Shown in pieces: positions 15,118 to 21,067 of a stretch of DNA of 26,381 bases. The stretch is from JAZDGL01 sp043806975 (GTDB taxonomy: Bacteria; Patescibacteriota; Minisyncoccia; CAYZDR01): positions 1 to 26,381 of the forward strand of contig JAZDGL010000016.1 of NCBI GenBank assembly GCA_043806975.1. The letters run 5' to 3'. The position numbers were made by a program, and so were the translations under genes. The notes under the pieces were generated by a model, which was not told where the DNA came from, did no database searches, and saw nothing but the letters and a program-made list of their open reading frames with translations. The number at the start of each line of letters is the position of its first letter. Position 1 is the first letter of the stretch.

Positions 15118-16704
15118 ATGTATCCTTCCCCTCATCCATCCAACCCAAAAGATAAATTTTTGCAAAGGGTTTTTGAAACTATCCCAGGTCTTTTGTCGTG
15201 GTTCACTTTAACAATTGCGATTGTTGCATCGTTTATTTGGCCGATTCCTGCGGCTCTTTTTGTTATTGCATTTGATTTATATTGGCTAATTAGAGCGGTG
15301 TATATGTCTATATATTTGGTGGGCGCTTATATGGCAAAAAAGAAAAATGAGAAAATAGATTGGCTTTCAAAATTAAAAAATACTGCCACATTATCACAAT
15401 CTCACGGCTTATCTCCAGCTCCTCAAGAATTTATTTCGCTGGAAAAATTTCCTAAAAATGCTCCTGATTGGCAGGATATTTATCATTTAATTATATTTCC
15501 AACTGCCAATGAACCCGTGGAGGTTATTAAAGATGCTTTTAACACTGTTTTAAATTGCGATTATCCAAAAGATAAAATGATTTTGATTTTAGCGACCGAA
15601 GAAAGAGACGACCCCGAGAGAAGAGATGCAAAAGAGGAATTTGTTAAAAAAGAATTTAAAGATAAATTTTTCAAAACTTTGGTTATTAGACATCCAGACG
15701 GGATTAAAGGAGAAGCAAAGGCAAAAGGAGCTAATGCGACTTGGGCGGCTAAAAAAGCAAAAGAGACCCTTGATGAATTAGGGATAAACTATGAAAATGT
15801 GATAATTTCGGCTTTTGATTGCGATACTTGTCCGCACAGCCAGTATTTTGCTTATGCGTCTTATCTTTATTTAATGGCGCCAGACAGGCAAAGATGCAGC
15901 CTTCAGCCGCTCCCTATGTATCATAATAATTTTTGGGATGCGCCTATGTTTGTGCGGGTTATCGCGGCAAGCTCTTCTTTTTGGCATATGATAGAAAGTT
16001 TGCGTCCCGAAAGGCTGGTTACTTTCGCAAGCCATTCTATGAGCTTCAAGGCGCTGGTGGATGTGGATTATTGGCCTGTAAATATGATTTCCGATGATTC
16101 GGTAATTTTTTGGAAGTGCTATCATTATTATAATGGAGATTATCGTTCTATCCCGATGCATATGTCGGTTTCCTTGGACGCGGTCGTTGCCAAAACTTAT
16201 TGGAGATCAATCGTTAACCAATATAAGCAAAAGCGCCGCTGGGCGTGGGGGGTGGAGAATTTTCCGCTTTTAATGCGATCTTTCATAGAAAATAAGAAGA
16301 TAGGTTTTGCAAAGAAAATGAAGCATTTGTTTATTATGCTGGAAGGAAATCGATCTTGGGCAACTGATTCTTTTATTGTGGTTATTTTGGGATGGCTGCC
16401 TCTAGTCGCAGGAGGAAAAATTTTTAATTCTACCGTTTTAGCAAGCCGTCTTCCTTCTATGACAAGGCTTTTAATGACATTTGCGATGATTGGTCTTATC
16501 GTTTCGGCGGCGCTGGGGACTTTGCTTTTGCCGCCTATCCCTGCTAAATACAGAAAATGGAGGTATATTTATATGATTTTGCAATGGGTTGTAGTGCCTG
16601 TTGTAGCTCCGTTTCTTGGCGCCTTGCCTGCGCTGGATGCCCAAACTAGGTTGATGCTGGGGAAATATATGGAGTTTTGGGTAACAGAGAAGGTGAGAAA
16701 ATGA
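15118..16704 (+). CDS. Membrane-bound family 2 glycosyltransferase, cellulose-synthase-like
   Basis: This 528-residue protein has an N-terminal membrane region (about residues 25-80), a GT2 catalytic domain and at least two C-terminal membrane helices (about 418-495). Metal and sugar-nucleotide motifs are D234-C-D236, the acid-base region ISDDS (D326, D327) and QKRRW (Q371, R374, W375), the D, DxD, D, QxxRW set of processive GT2 enzymes. It should transfer sugars from a nucleotide donor to a growing chain or lipid carrier at the membrane; the product is unknown. The start is taken as ATG 15118 rather than TTG 15112. The stop codon overlaps an ATG (ATGA at 16701-16704), the usual sign of a translationally coupled next gene, but that frame is now broken by repeats. 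Confidence 0.9.
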   Translation: MYPSPHPSNPKDKFLQRVFETIPGLLSWFTLTIAIVASFIWPIPAALFVIAFDLYWLIRAVYMSIYLVGAYMAKKKNEKIDWLSKLKNTATLSQSHGLSPAPQEFISLEKFPKNAPDWQDIYHLIIFPTANEPVEVIKDAFNTVLNCDYPKDKMILILATEERDDPERRDAKEEFVKKEFKDKFFKTLVIRHPDGIKGEAKAKGANATWAAKKAKETLDELGINYENVIISAFDCDTCPHSQYFAYASYLYLMAPDRQRCSLQPLPMYHNNFWDAPMFVRVIAASSSFWHMIESLRPERLVTFASHSMSFKALVDVDYWPVNMISDDSVIFWKCYHYYNGDYRSIPMHMSVSLDAVVAKTYWRSIVNQYKQKRRWAWGVENFPLLMRSFIENKKIGFAKKMKHLFIMLEGNRSWATDSFIVVILGWLPLVAGGKIFNSTVLASRLPSMTRLLMTFAMIGLIVSAALGTLLLPPIPAKYRKWRYIYMILQWVVVPVVAPFLGALPALDAQTRLMLGKYMEFWVTEKVRK

Positions 16705-16796
16705 AAATAACGGGTTATATTCGTTATTTTCATCCTGAGCGAAGCGAAGGATCCCGAAGATCTATCTCCCCCTTAGCAAAGGGGGATGAAGGGGGT
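16701..16796 (+). pseudogene. Possible remnant of the original start of the GT4 gene, interrupted by repeats
   Basis: An ATG overlapping the upstream stop (ATGA) opens MKITGYIRYF and then runs into repeat-encoded residues (HPERSEGSRR, SISPLAKGDEGGF) in a frame different from the GT4 gene. It may be the ancestral start codon of the GT4 gene, put out of frame by the insertions. This is inference; it could also be a chance frame. Confidence 0.4.
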
Positions 16797-16799
16797 TTT
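16731..16799. repeat. Two different repeats side by side at the 5' end of the GT4 gene
   Basis: The first (16731-16762), CATCCTGAGCGAAGCGAAGG then ATC..., is an imperfect palindrome of a different family. The second (about 16765-16799) is CTCCCCCTTAGCAAAGGGGG plus TGAAGGGGGTTTT. The second contains the TGA (16787) that closes the GT4 frame upstream. Confidence 0.75.
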
Positions 16800-16804
16800 A
16801 TATT

Positions 16805-17686
16805 ATGGTTCGTCCTCAAGACATACATCAAAAAAACATTTCCCGCTTCGGCGGAATTTTTGTAATTTTGCCATTTATCGCATTCCTTTTGGCTTGGTTT
16901 TGGTTGGTAAGAGATTTGCGGTTGCTTTATTTATCAGGGCTTTCTTTTTTGATTTTAATTTTCGGGCTTTTAGATGATAAATATGATTTAAATCCGTTTT
17001 TTCAGTTAATTTTTCAGTTAATTCTAGCGATTTTAGCTATTTTTAGCGGGATAAAAATTTATTCAATCACGAATCCTTTCGGGGGATTTTTCTATTTGGG
17101 TATTTTTGCGAATTTATTTACAATTCTGTGGATAGCGGGGCTTGTAAATGTAATAAATTGGACTGACGGGATTGATGGGCTTGCTTGCTCTAATGGGCTA
17201 ATTGGGGCGCTGGCGCTTTGCGGGCTTTCGCTCTTGCCAAAAGTAAATCAGCCTTTTTCGGCTATTTTGGCGGGAGTGCTGGCTTTAATTTTAGCTGTTT
17301 TCCTAATTTTTAATTTCCCTCCTGCAAAGATTTTTTTAGGCACGAGCGGGAGCGTCTTTATTGGTTTTATGCTGGCGGTTATCTCTATAATTAGCGGTGG
17401 AAAAGTAGCAACTGCTTTCTTGGTTTTGGGGATTCCCATTGCGGATGCGATTCGTGTCGTTGTAAATAGAATTAGATTGAAAAAATCAGTTTTTAGATCA
17501 GACCGCGCGCATTTGCATCACAGGCTTTTGGATAGGGGGTTCTCGCAAAAGAAAGCGCTTTTTACGCTAATTTTGTTTCCTTTAGCATTCGGTTTTTTAG
17601 CGATTTTTCTGCAAAGTTTAGGCAAATTTTTGCTTATTCTTATACTTCCATTGACTTTTTCTGCTATTTTGATATACTACCAATAG
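16805..17686 (+). CDS. MraY/WecA-like GT4 phospho-sugar transferase, N-terminally short and atypical
   Basis: This 293-residue polytopic protein belongs to the polyprenyl-phosphate phospho-HexNAc transferase family (WecA/TagO/MraY), which loads the first sugar onto the lipid carrier for wall or surface glycans. Visible family motifs: DIHQKNISRFGG (residues 6-17), LLDDKYDL (D57, D58), NVINWTDGIDGL (115-126) and the WecA/TagO-type SDRAHLHHRLL (232-242). Two oddities: the chain starts at the first cytoplasmic loop, so the usual first membrane helix is missing; and the normally invariant GDxGS motif reads FLGTSGS, with Thr180 in place of the metal-site Asp. The frame upstream is closed by a TGA inside a repeat. 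It may be inactive or in decay, although the rest of the frame is intact. Confidence 0.85.
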   Translation: MVRPQDIHQKNISRFGGIFVILPFIAFLLAWFWLVRDLRLLYLSGLSFLILIFGLLDDKYDLNPFFQLIFQLILAILAIFSGIKIYSITNPFGGFFYLGIFANLFTILWIAGLVNVINWTDGIDGLACSNGLIGALALCGLSLLPKVNQPFSAILAGVLALILAVFLIFNFPPAKIFLGTSGSVFIGFMLAVISIISGGKVATAFLVLGIPIADAIRVVVNRIRLKKSVFRSDRAHLHHRLLDRGFSQKKALFTLILFPLAFGFLAIFLQSLGKFLLILILPLTFSAILIYYQ

Positions 17687-17751
17687 CTCCAAGTTTTCAC
17701 GCTCTAAATGCTGGCTTGAAGCTTTTTCTAAACTTTTAATCTTAACTTTCT

Positions 17752-18066
17752 ATGTTTGCAATAATTAAATCAGGCGGAAAACAATATAAAGTTGCAATCG
17801 GCGATAAGCTGAAATTAGAGCGGCTAAATTTTAATGAAGGCGAAACCGTTGAATTTGCCGAAGTTTTGATGAAAGCCGATGAAGAAAACGGCATATTTCA
17901 AATTGGCAGACCGTTTATTGAAGGCGCGAAAGTAGTCGGAAAAGTTTTAAGCGAGGAAAAAGATAAAAAAGTTACTATTATTAAATTTAAACCCAAGAAA
18001 AGATATAAAAGAAAAATGGGGCATAGACAAATTAAAACAGAAGTAGAAATCACAGATATTAAATAA
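17752..18066 (+). CDS. rplU: 50S ribosomal protein L21
   Basis: This 104-residue protein is L21, a large-subunit protein that binds 23S rRNA. The start MFAIIKSGGKQYKV, the central FAEVLMKADEENG and the basic C-terminal KFKPKKRYKRKMGHRQIKTEVEI are diagnostic, and the length is normal. In most bacteria rpmA (L27) follows rplU; here a terminator comes straight after the stop and the next gene is an unrelated surface protein, so L27 must be elsewhere. No Shine-Dalgarno site is visible before the ATG. Confidence 0.98.
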   Translation: MFAIIKSGGKQYKVAIGDKLKLERLNFNEGETVEFAEVLMKADEENGIFQIGRPFIEGAKVVGKVLSEEKDKKVTIIKFKPKKRYKRKMGHRQIKTEVEITDIK

Positions 18067-18091
18067 AAATCCGCAAAAAAAGCGGGTTTTT
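18065..18091 (+). terminator. Rho-independent terminator after rplU
   Basis: AAAAATCCGC pairs with GCGGGTTTTT (one G-U pair) around a loop of seven A; the 3' arm is T-rich. Confidence 0.85.
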
Positions 18092-18146
18092 ATTTTCGGG
18101 TGGCTAAAATTAAGCGTAGTTTTCCACAGTTTTTATTGTGGTTGGT

Positions 18147-18176
18147 TTGCGCTTGGTCTTAAAAATAAGATATAAT
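18147..18176 (+). promoter_or_regulatory. Candidate promoter for the all-repeat surface protein
   Basis: TATAAT at 18171-18176 has a TTGCGC at 18147-18152 (18-nt spacer). A CCACA/TGTGG hairpin, containing TTTTCCACA, lies just upstream (18124-18141). If used, the leader would be about 120 nt and would contain the whole repeat element at 18202-18288. Confidence 0.45.
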
Positions 18177-18201
18177 AAAAATATAAGTATATAGCGTGGG
18201 G

Positions 18202-18288
18202 TGTAAAACAAATTTCGATTATTTTCCCCCTTAATAAGGGGGAATTGAAGGGGGTTTTTAAAATAAATTTGTTTTGCGGGAGATTATA
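18202..18288. mobile_element. Composite palindromic element, copy 3
   Basis: The inner inverted repeats AAAACAAATT (18205-18214) and AATTTGTTTT (18266-18275) enclose TTCGATTATTTT and a CCCCCTTAATAAGGGGG core with trailing TGAAGGGGGTTTTT. The right end, GCGGGAGATTATAGT, is a variant of the GCGGGAGCTATAAT end of copy 1. The left outer arm has diverged. As with the other copies, a gene starts just downstream. Confidence 0.7.
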
Positions 18289-18302
18289 GTAATAAAAATT
18301 AT

Positions 18303-19175
18303 ATGGCATATTGTAAAAAATGTAATAAAATAATGTTTTTGGTTTTTGTTATCGCAAGTTTTTTATCCGTTTTTCCAAATGCTCGGGCGGCTTCCGTTGT
18401 TAAAACCGCGCATCTTAATCAAACGCTCGTGAGCGTTGGGAATACAGTTTATTATACTTTTGGCGGAGAAAGGTTTGGGATTCCTGCTCCTTCGGTTTTG
18501 TTTTCGTATGGTTATAATTTTGATAAAGTTATCCCTGCTAATGATTTTGATAAAGCGATGCCTATCAATACGCAATCTTCTTTATCGTATGCCGATGGGA
18601 CTATTGTAATGGTAGGAAAAGAAATTTCCATAGTTACCTTTCCAGGAGAGAGACGAGCGTTCGCTACTTCCCAAGCTTTTACGGGATTAGGGTATGATTT
18701 CAAAAAGAGTCATATTGTTATTCCTGAGCCTGAATACATTGCTACATTTAACGCTTATTATAAAGGAGAGCCTATCACATCCGCAAATGATGCTCATCCA
18801 GAAGGAGCGCTAATTAATATCAATGGGACGATTTATCAGAGCTTAAGAGGGAAATTATACGGGATTCCAAACCCAGAAGTGTTTAACTCTAGAGGTTTTA
18901 GATGGGAAAATGTTGTTGCGGCTAATGCGGCTGATAAATTATTGCCAATTGAACCTTTTGGTTCATTTCAATTTTCTGGCGGAACTCTTGTCAGGGATAC
19001 ATTTGATGGGAAAACTGTGTATGTTATAAGCGGTGAAAAGAAATTTGGGATAGCAAGCCCTAGCGCGTTTATGTCTTTTGGGTATCAATGGAAAAATGTT
19101 GTGAATGGATCTCTATTGGGTTACCCGGATGGGGGAATAGTGTTTGATGATTTTATTGATTATATTTGTAGGTGA
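18303..19175 (+). CDS. Exported protein made almost only of surface repeats
   Basis: This 290-residue protein has a signal peptide (residues about 1-30, ending NARAA) whose basic n-region is the odd MAYCKKCNK. The mature part is four tandem copies of the repeat seen in four other exported proteins of this window: for example NTVYYTFGGERFGIPAPSVL...YGYNFDKV, and the best copy GGTLVRD...KTVYVISGEKKFGI...FGYQWKNV near the C-terminus. No enzyme domain is present, so it may be the minimal form of this surface module. The CKKCNK hexapeptide and the bases around it are shared with the start of the next gene, a zinc-ribbon protein, which suggests exchange of the 5' end. Confidence 0.82.
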   Translation: MAYCKKCNKIMFLVFVIASFLSVFPNARAASVVKTAHLNQTLVSVGNTVYYTFGGERFGIPAPSVLFSYGYNFDKVIPANDFDKAMPINTQSSLSYADGTIVMVGKEISIVTFPGERRAFATSQAFTGLGYDFKKSHIVIPEPEYIATFNAYYKGEPITSANDAHPEGALININGTIYQSLRGKLYGIPNPEVFNSRGFRWENVVAANAADKLLPIEPFGSFQFSGGTLVRDTFDGKTVYVISGEKKFGIASPSAFMSFGYQWKNVVNGSLLGYPDGGIVFDDFIDYICR

Positions 19176-19231
19176 AGAATTAATTTACTTTTGGAGTACT
19201 ATAAATTATAAGATAACTAATAAAAAAAATT

Positions 19232-19615
19232 ATGCTAAATTGTAAAAAATGCAATAAACAAATCCTAGGCTCAAAAGATGTGAATTTTGTAGCATTATTT
19301 GGGATTATTCCAGTTGCAATGTGTAATGATTGCTATGCTTCTTTGTCAAGAAAAATTGCAAGGATTTTTTATACTCCGCCAAGATGGACGATTAACAGCA
19401 TTCCTTTTAGTATAATGTTATTTTTGATGACTGCTATTTTTGCCATAATTATTCCAACTGTTTTATTAGGAGAGGGATTGGCTACGGTCAACGGAGCTTC
19501 GGCAAATTTGACTTTTGGCGCAAGAATAATTATTGTTGTTGCTGTTTTAGCGATTCTGACTTGGCAATGGGGGCTTTGGATATGGACAAGAAGTTCCGCT
19601 AAAAAGTTACGATAA
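19232..19615 (+). CDS. Zinc-ribbon membrane protein of unknown function
   Basis: This 127-residue protein begins with two CxxC knuckles, CKKC (residues 4-7) and CNDC, separated by a hydrophobic stretch, which together should bind one zinc ion. Two membrane helices follow (about 60-80 and 92-115), and it ends with a short basic tail. It has no recognised family. It lies 56 nt after the all-repeat surface protein in the same direction and ends at a bidirectional terminator shared with recR, so the two plus-strand genes may form one unit. Confidence 0.75.
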   Translation: MLNCKKCNKQILGSKDVNFVALFGIIPVAMCNDCYASLSRKIARIFYTPPRWTINSIPFSIMLFLMTAIFAIIIPTVLLGEGLATVNGASANLTFGARIIIVVAVLAILTWQWGLWIWTRSSAKKLR

Positions 19616-19630
19616 ATTTTTAGCGGAAAT

Positions 19631-19668
19631 AAAAAAATAAAACTGCATTTTTTCAGTTTTATTTTTTT
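19631..19668. terminator. Bidirectional terminator between convergent genes
   Basis: A perfect 15-bp stem (19631-19645 with 19654-19668) closes an 8-nt loop. The stem has an A-run on the left and a T-run on the right, so it can stop transcription from both sides. The recR stop codon (complement of 19667-19669) overlaps the stem. Confidence 0.85.
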
Positions 19669-20257
19669 AAATATCCTGTCTTCCTAGAAGCGCGCCTTTA
19701 ATTGTTTCGGGGTCGGCATATTCAATATCTGCGCCAGTGGGAAGCCCGCGTCCTAGGCGAGTTATTTTTATTTCCAGCGGATCCAAAAATTTTTTAAGGT
19801 ATAGCGCTAAAACTTCGCCTTCTGATGAAGGGCTGCATGCCAAAATTATTTCTTTGGCATTTTCTTTTTTAATCCTTTCAACTAATTCTTTAATTCTTAA
19901 ATCTTCAAGTTTGGATATTCTTGGATCAAAGGTTTGTCCAAGAATATGATAAACTCCGTTATATCCCCTTGAATTTTCAATTGATAGCGCGTCTAAAATT
20001 TCTTCTACTACGCAGATTGTCGCGCGATCACGCGCTGGATTGCTGCAAATTGGGCAAATTTCGCTTTCGCAAGCATTAAAACAAATTTTACAAAGTTTTA
20101 TATTCTCCCGAGCTTCTTTAAATGCGGATTCAAATTTTTCCAGTTCAATATCAGGATTTTTCAATAGAAAATATACGAATCTCTGGGCGGTTTTTGGTCC
20201 GACAGTGGGGAGTTTTTTAAATTGTTCAATTAAATTTTTGATTGATTGGGATTGCAT
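19667..20257 (-). CDS. recR: Recombination protein RecR
   Basis: This 196-residue protein is RecR, which works with RecO (and RecF) to load RecA on gapped DNA. In order: an N-terminal helix-hairpin-helix (LPTVGPKTAQR, residues 16-26), a C4 zinc finger (C56, C59, C68, C71 in CKICFNACESEICPIC), a TOPRIM domain (ICVVEEILDALSIE, then ACSPSSEGEVLALYL) and the C-terminal RLGRGLPTGADIEYADPETIKGAL. Length is normal. It is the last gene of the minus-strand run and is separated from the DUF559 gene by a repeat cluster. Upstream bases show no clear Shine-Dalgarno site. Confidence 0.97.
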   Translation of the reverse strand: MQSQSIKNLIEQFKKLPTVGPKTAQRFVYFLLKNPDIELEKFESAFKEARENIKLCKICFNACESEICPICSNPARDRATICVVEEILDALSIENSRGYNGVYHILGQTFDPRISKLEDLRIKELVERIKKENAKEIILACSPSSEGEVLALYLKKFLDPLEIKITRLGRGLPTGADIEYADPETIKGALLGRQDI

Positions 20258-20300
20258 ATTTTTTTAATGGAATAGGAGACGCGCTCTTATTATTTCGGAG

Positions 20301-20441
20301 CGGCACCCCCTCCAACTCCCCCTCTCAGAGGGGGAGAGAAAGACATTTGGGAGGAGCCGTGCGTTGCCAGAGGCTTTGCCGGCGCACGGGGTTAGAGGAG
20401 GCGGTTCCCCTCCTCTGGGAGGAGGGGTTAGGGGAGGTGCC
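20301..20441. repeat. Repeat cluster 3' of the DUF559 gene (left flank)
   Basis: Three units are seen: CACCCCCTCCAACTCCCCC with its palindromic CAGAGGGGGAGAGAA tail (20301-20340); a different hairpin with CCGTGCG and CGCACGG arms (about 20357-20389); and CCCCTCCTCTGGGAGGAGGGG then TTAGGGGAGGTG (about 20407-20439). The first unit is a 39/40 match to 20838-20877 in the same orientation. Confidence 0.85.
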
Positions 20442-20804
20442 TAATTCTTTTATCTTTTCATAAATCACCGACATAATCCCATTTAAATTTTTAAAAATTT
20501 CTATATTTTGAAACCTTAAGAAATTTATTTCCAATGATTCTATAATTTTTTGTCTATTATTATCATAATTCATTTTTTCTTTTTCCACAAAATGGTTGTC
20601 GCCATCAATTTCAATTGCTAATTTTAGTTCAGGGCAATAAAAATCTAGCACGAATTTATCAACACTATATTGTCTTCTAAATTTACATCCTGTTTGTTTA
20701 TTTCTAAGCTTAGACCAAATTATTGTTTCTGCCCGCGGCATATTGTTTCTTAACAATTTCCGTTTGTTTTTATCAATGGAGCTGTTGAACACTTTTGATC
20801 TCAT
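20325..20804 (-). CDS. DUF559 (Vsr-like) endonuclease with repeat-encoded C-terminal tail
   Basis: This protein of 159 residues, counted from the ATG at 20804, is a DUF559-type nuclease related to very-short-patch-repair and PD-(D/E)XK enzymes. Motifs: LLRNNMPRAETIIWSKLRN, CKFRRQYSVDKFVLDFYC (D54) and LAIEIDGDNH (E65, D67), then FLRFQNIEIFKNL. The family part ends at about residue 121 (IYEKIKEL). The rest, GTSPNPSSQRRG..., is read from the repeat cluster. An upstream in-frame ATG at 20852 would add residues (MEGVPPPP) also read from a repeat, so 20804 is preferred. The gene lies between 40-bp direct repeats inside the otherwise conserved dnaB-recR stretch, which suggests it arrived as a unit. 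Its role (DNA repair, defence or element mobility) is unknown. Confidence 0.85.
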   Translation of the reverse strand: MRSKVFNSSIDKNKRKLLRNNMPRAETIIWSKLRNKQTGCKFRRQYSVDKFVLDFYCPELKLAIEIDGDNHFVEKEKMNYDNNRQKIIESLEINFLRFQNIEIFKNLNGIMSVIYEKIKELGTSPNPSSQRRGTASSNPVRRQSLWQRTAPPKCLSLPL

Positions 20805-20830
20805 AATTTTTACCACATTATCTTTTTTTG

Positions 20831-21012
20831 GAGGTGGCGGCACCCCCTCCAACTCCCCCTCCCAGAGGGGGAGAGAAAAAAGTGAGGTGTCCTTCCAGAG
20901 GAAGGGGAGGGGAAAGAAGAGGTATGTTTCTTCAAGAGAGGAGAAATTTATTTCCTCCCCTCCTCTCGGAGGAGGGGGCAGGGGGAGGTGCGTCTCTCGG
21001 AGGAGGGGGAGA
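20831..21012. repeat. Repeat cluster 5' of the DUF559 gene (right flank)
   Basis: Tandem palindromic units: 20838-20877, a near-exact copy of 20301-20340, then CCTTCCAGAGGAAGGGGAGG, and CTCCCCTCCTCTCGGAGGAG with GGGGCAGGGGGAGGTGCG. The cluster lies between the dnaB stop and the DUF559 start. Confidence 0.85.
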
Positions 21013-21067
21013 TAAAGGTGAGTCGCCTAGAATACTGTTGCAGCTGCGGGCAGGCAAACGAGGCGCT

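Noticed and set aside
16786..16977. Open frame overlapping the 5' end of the GT4 gene
   Set aside because: It starts in a repeat and its translation shows no domain, while the overlapping frame carries clear GT4 motifs.
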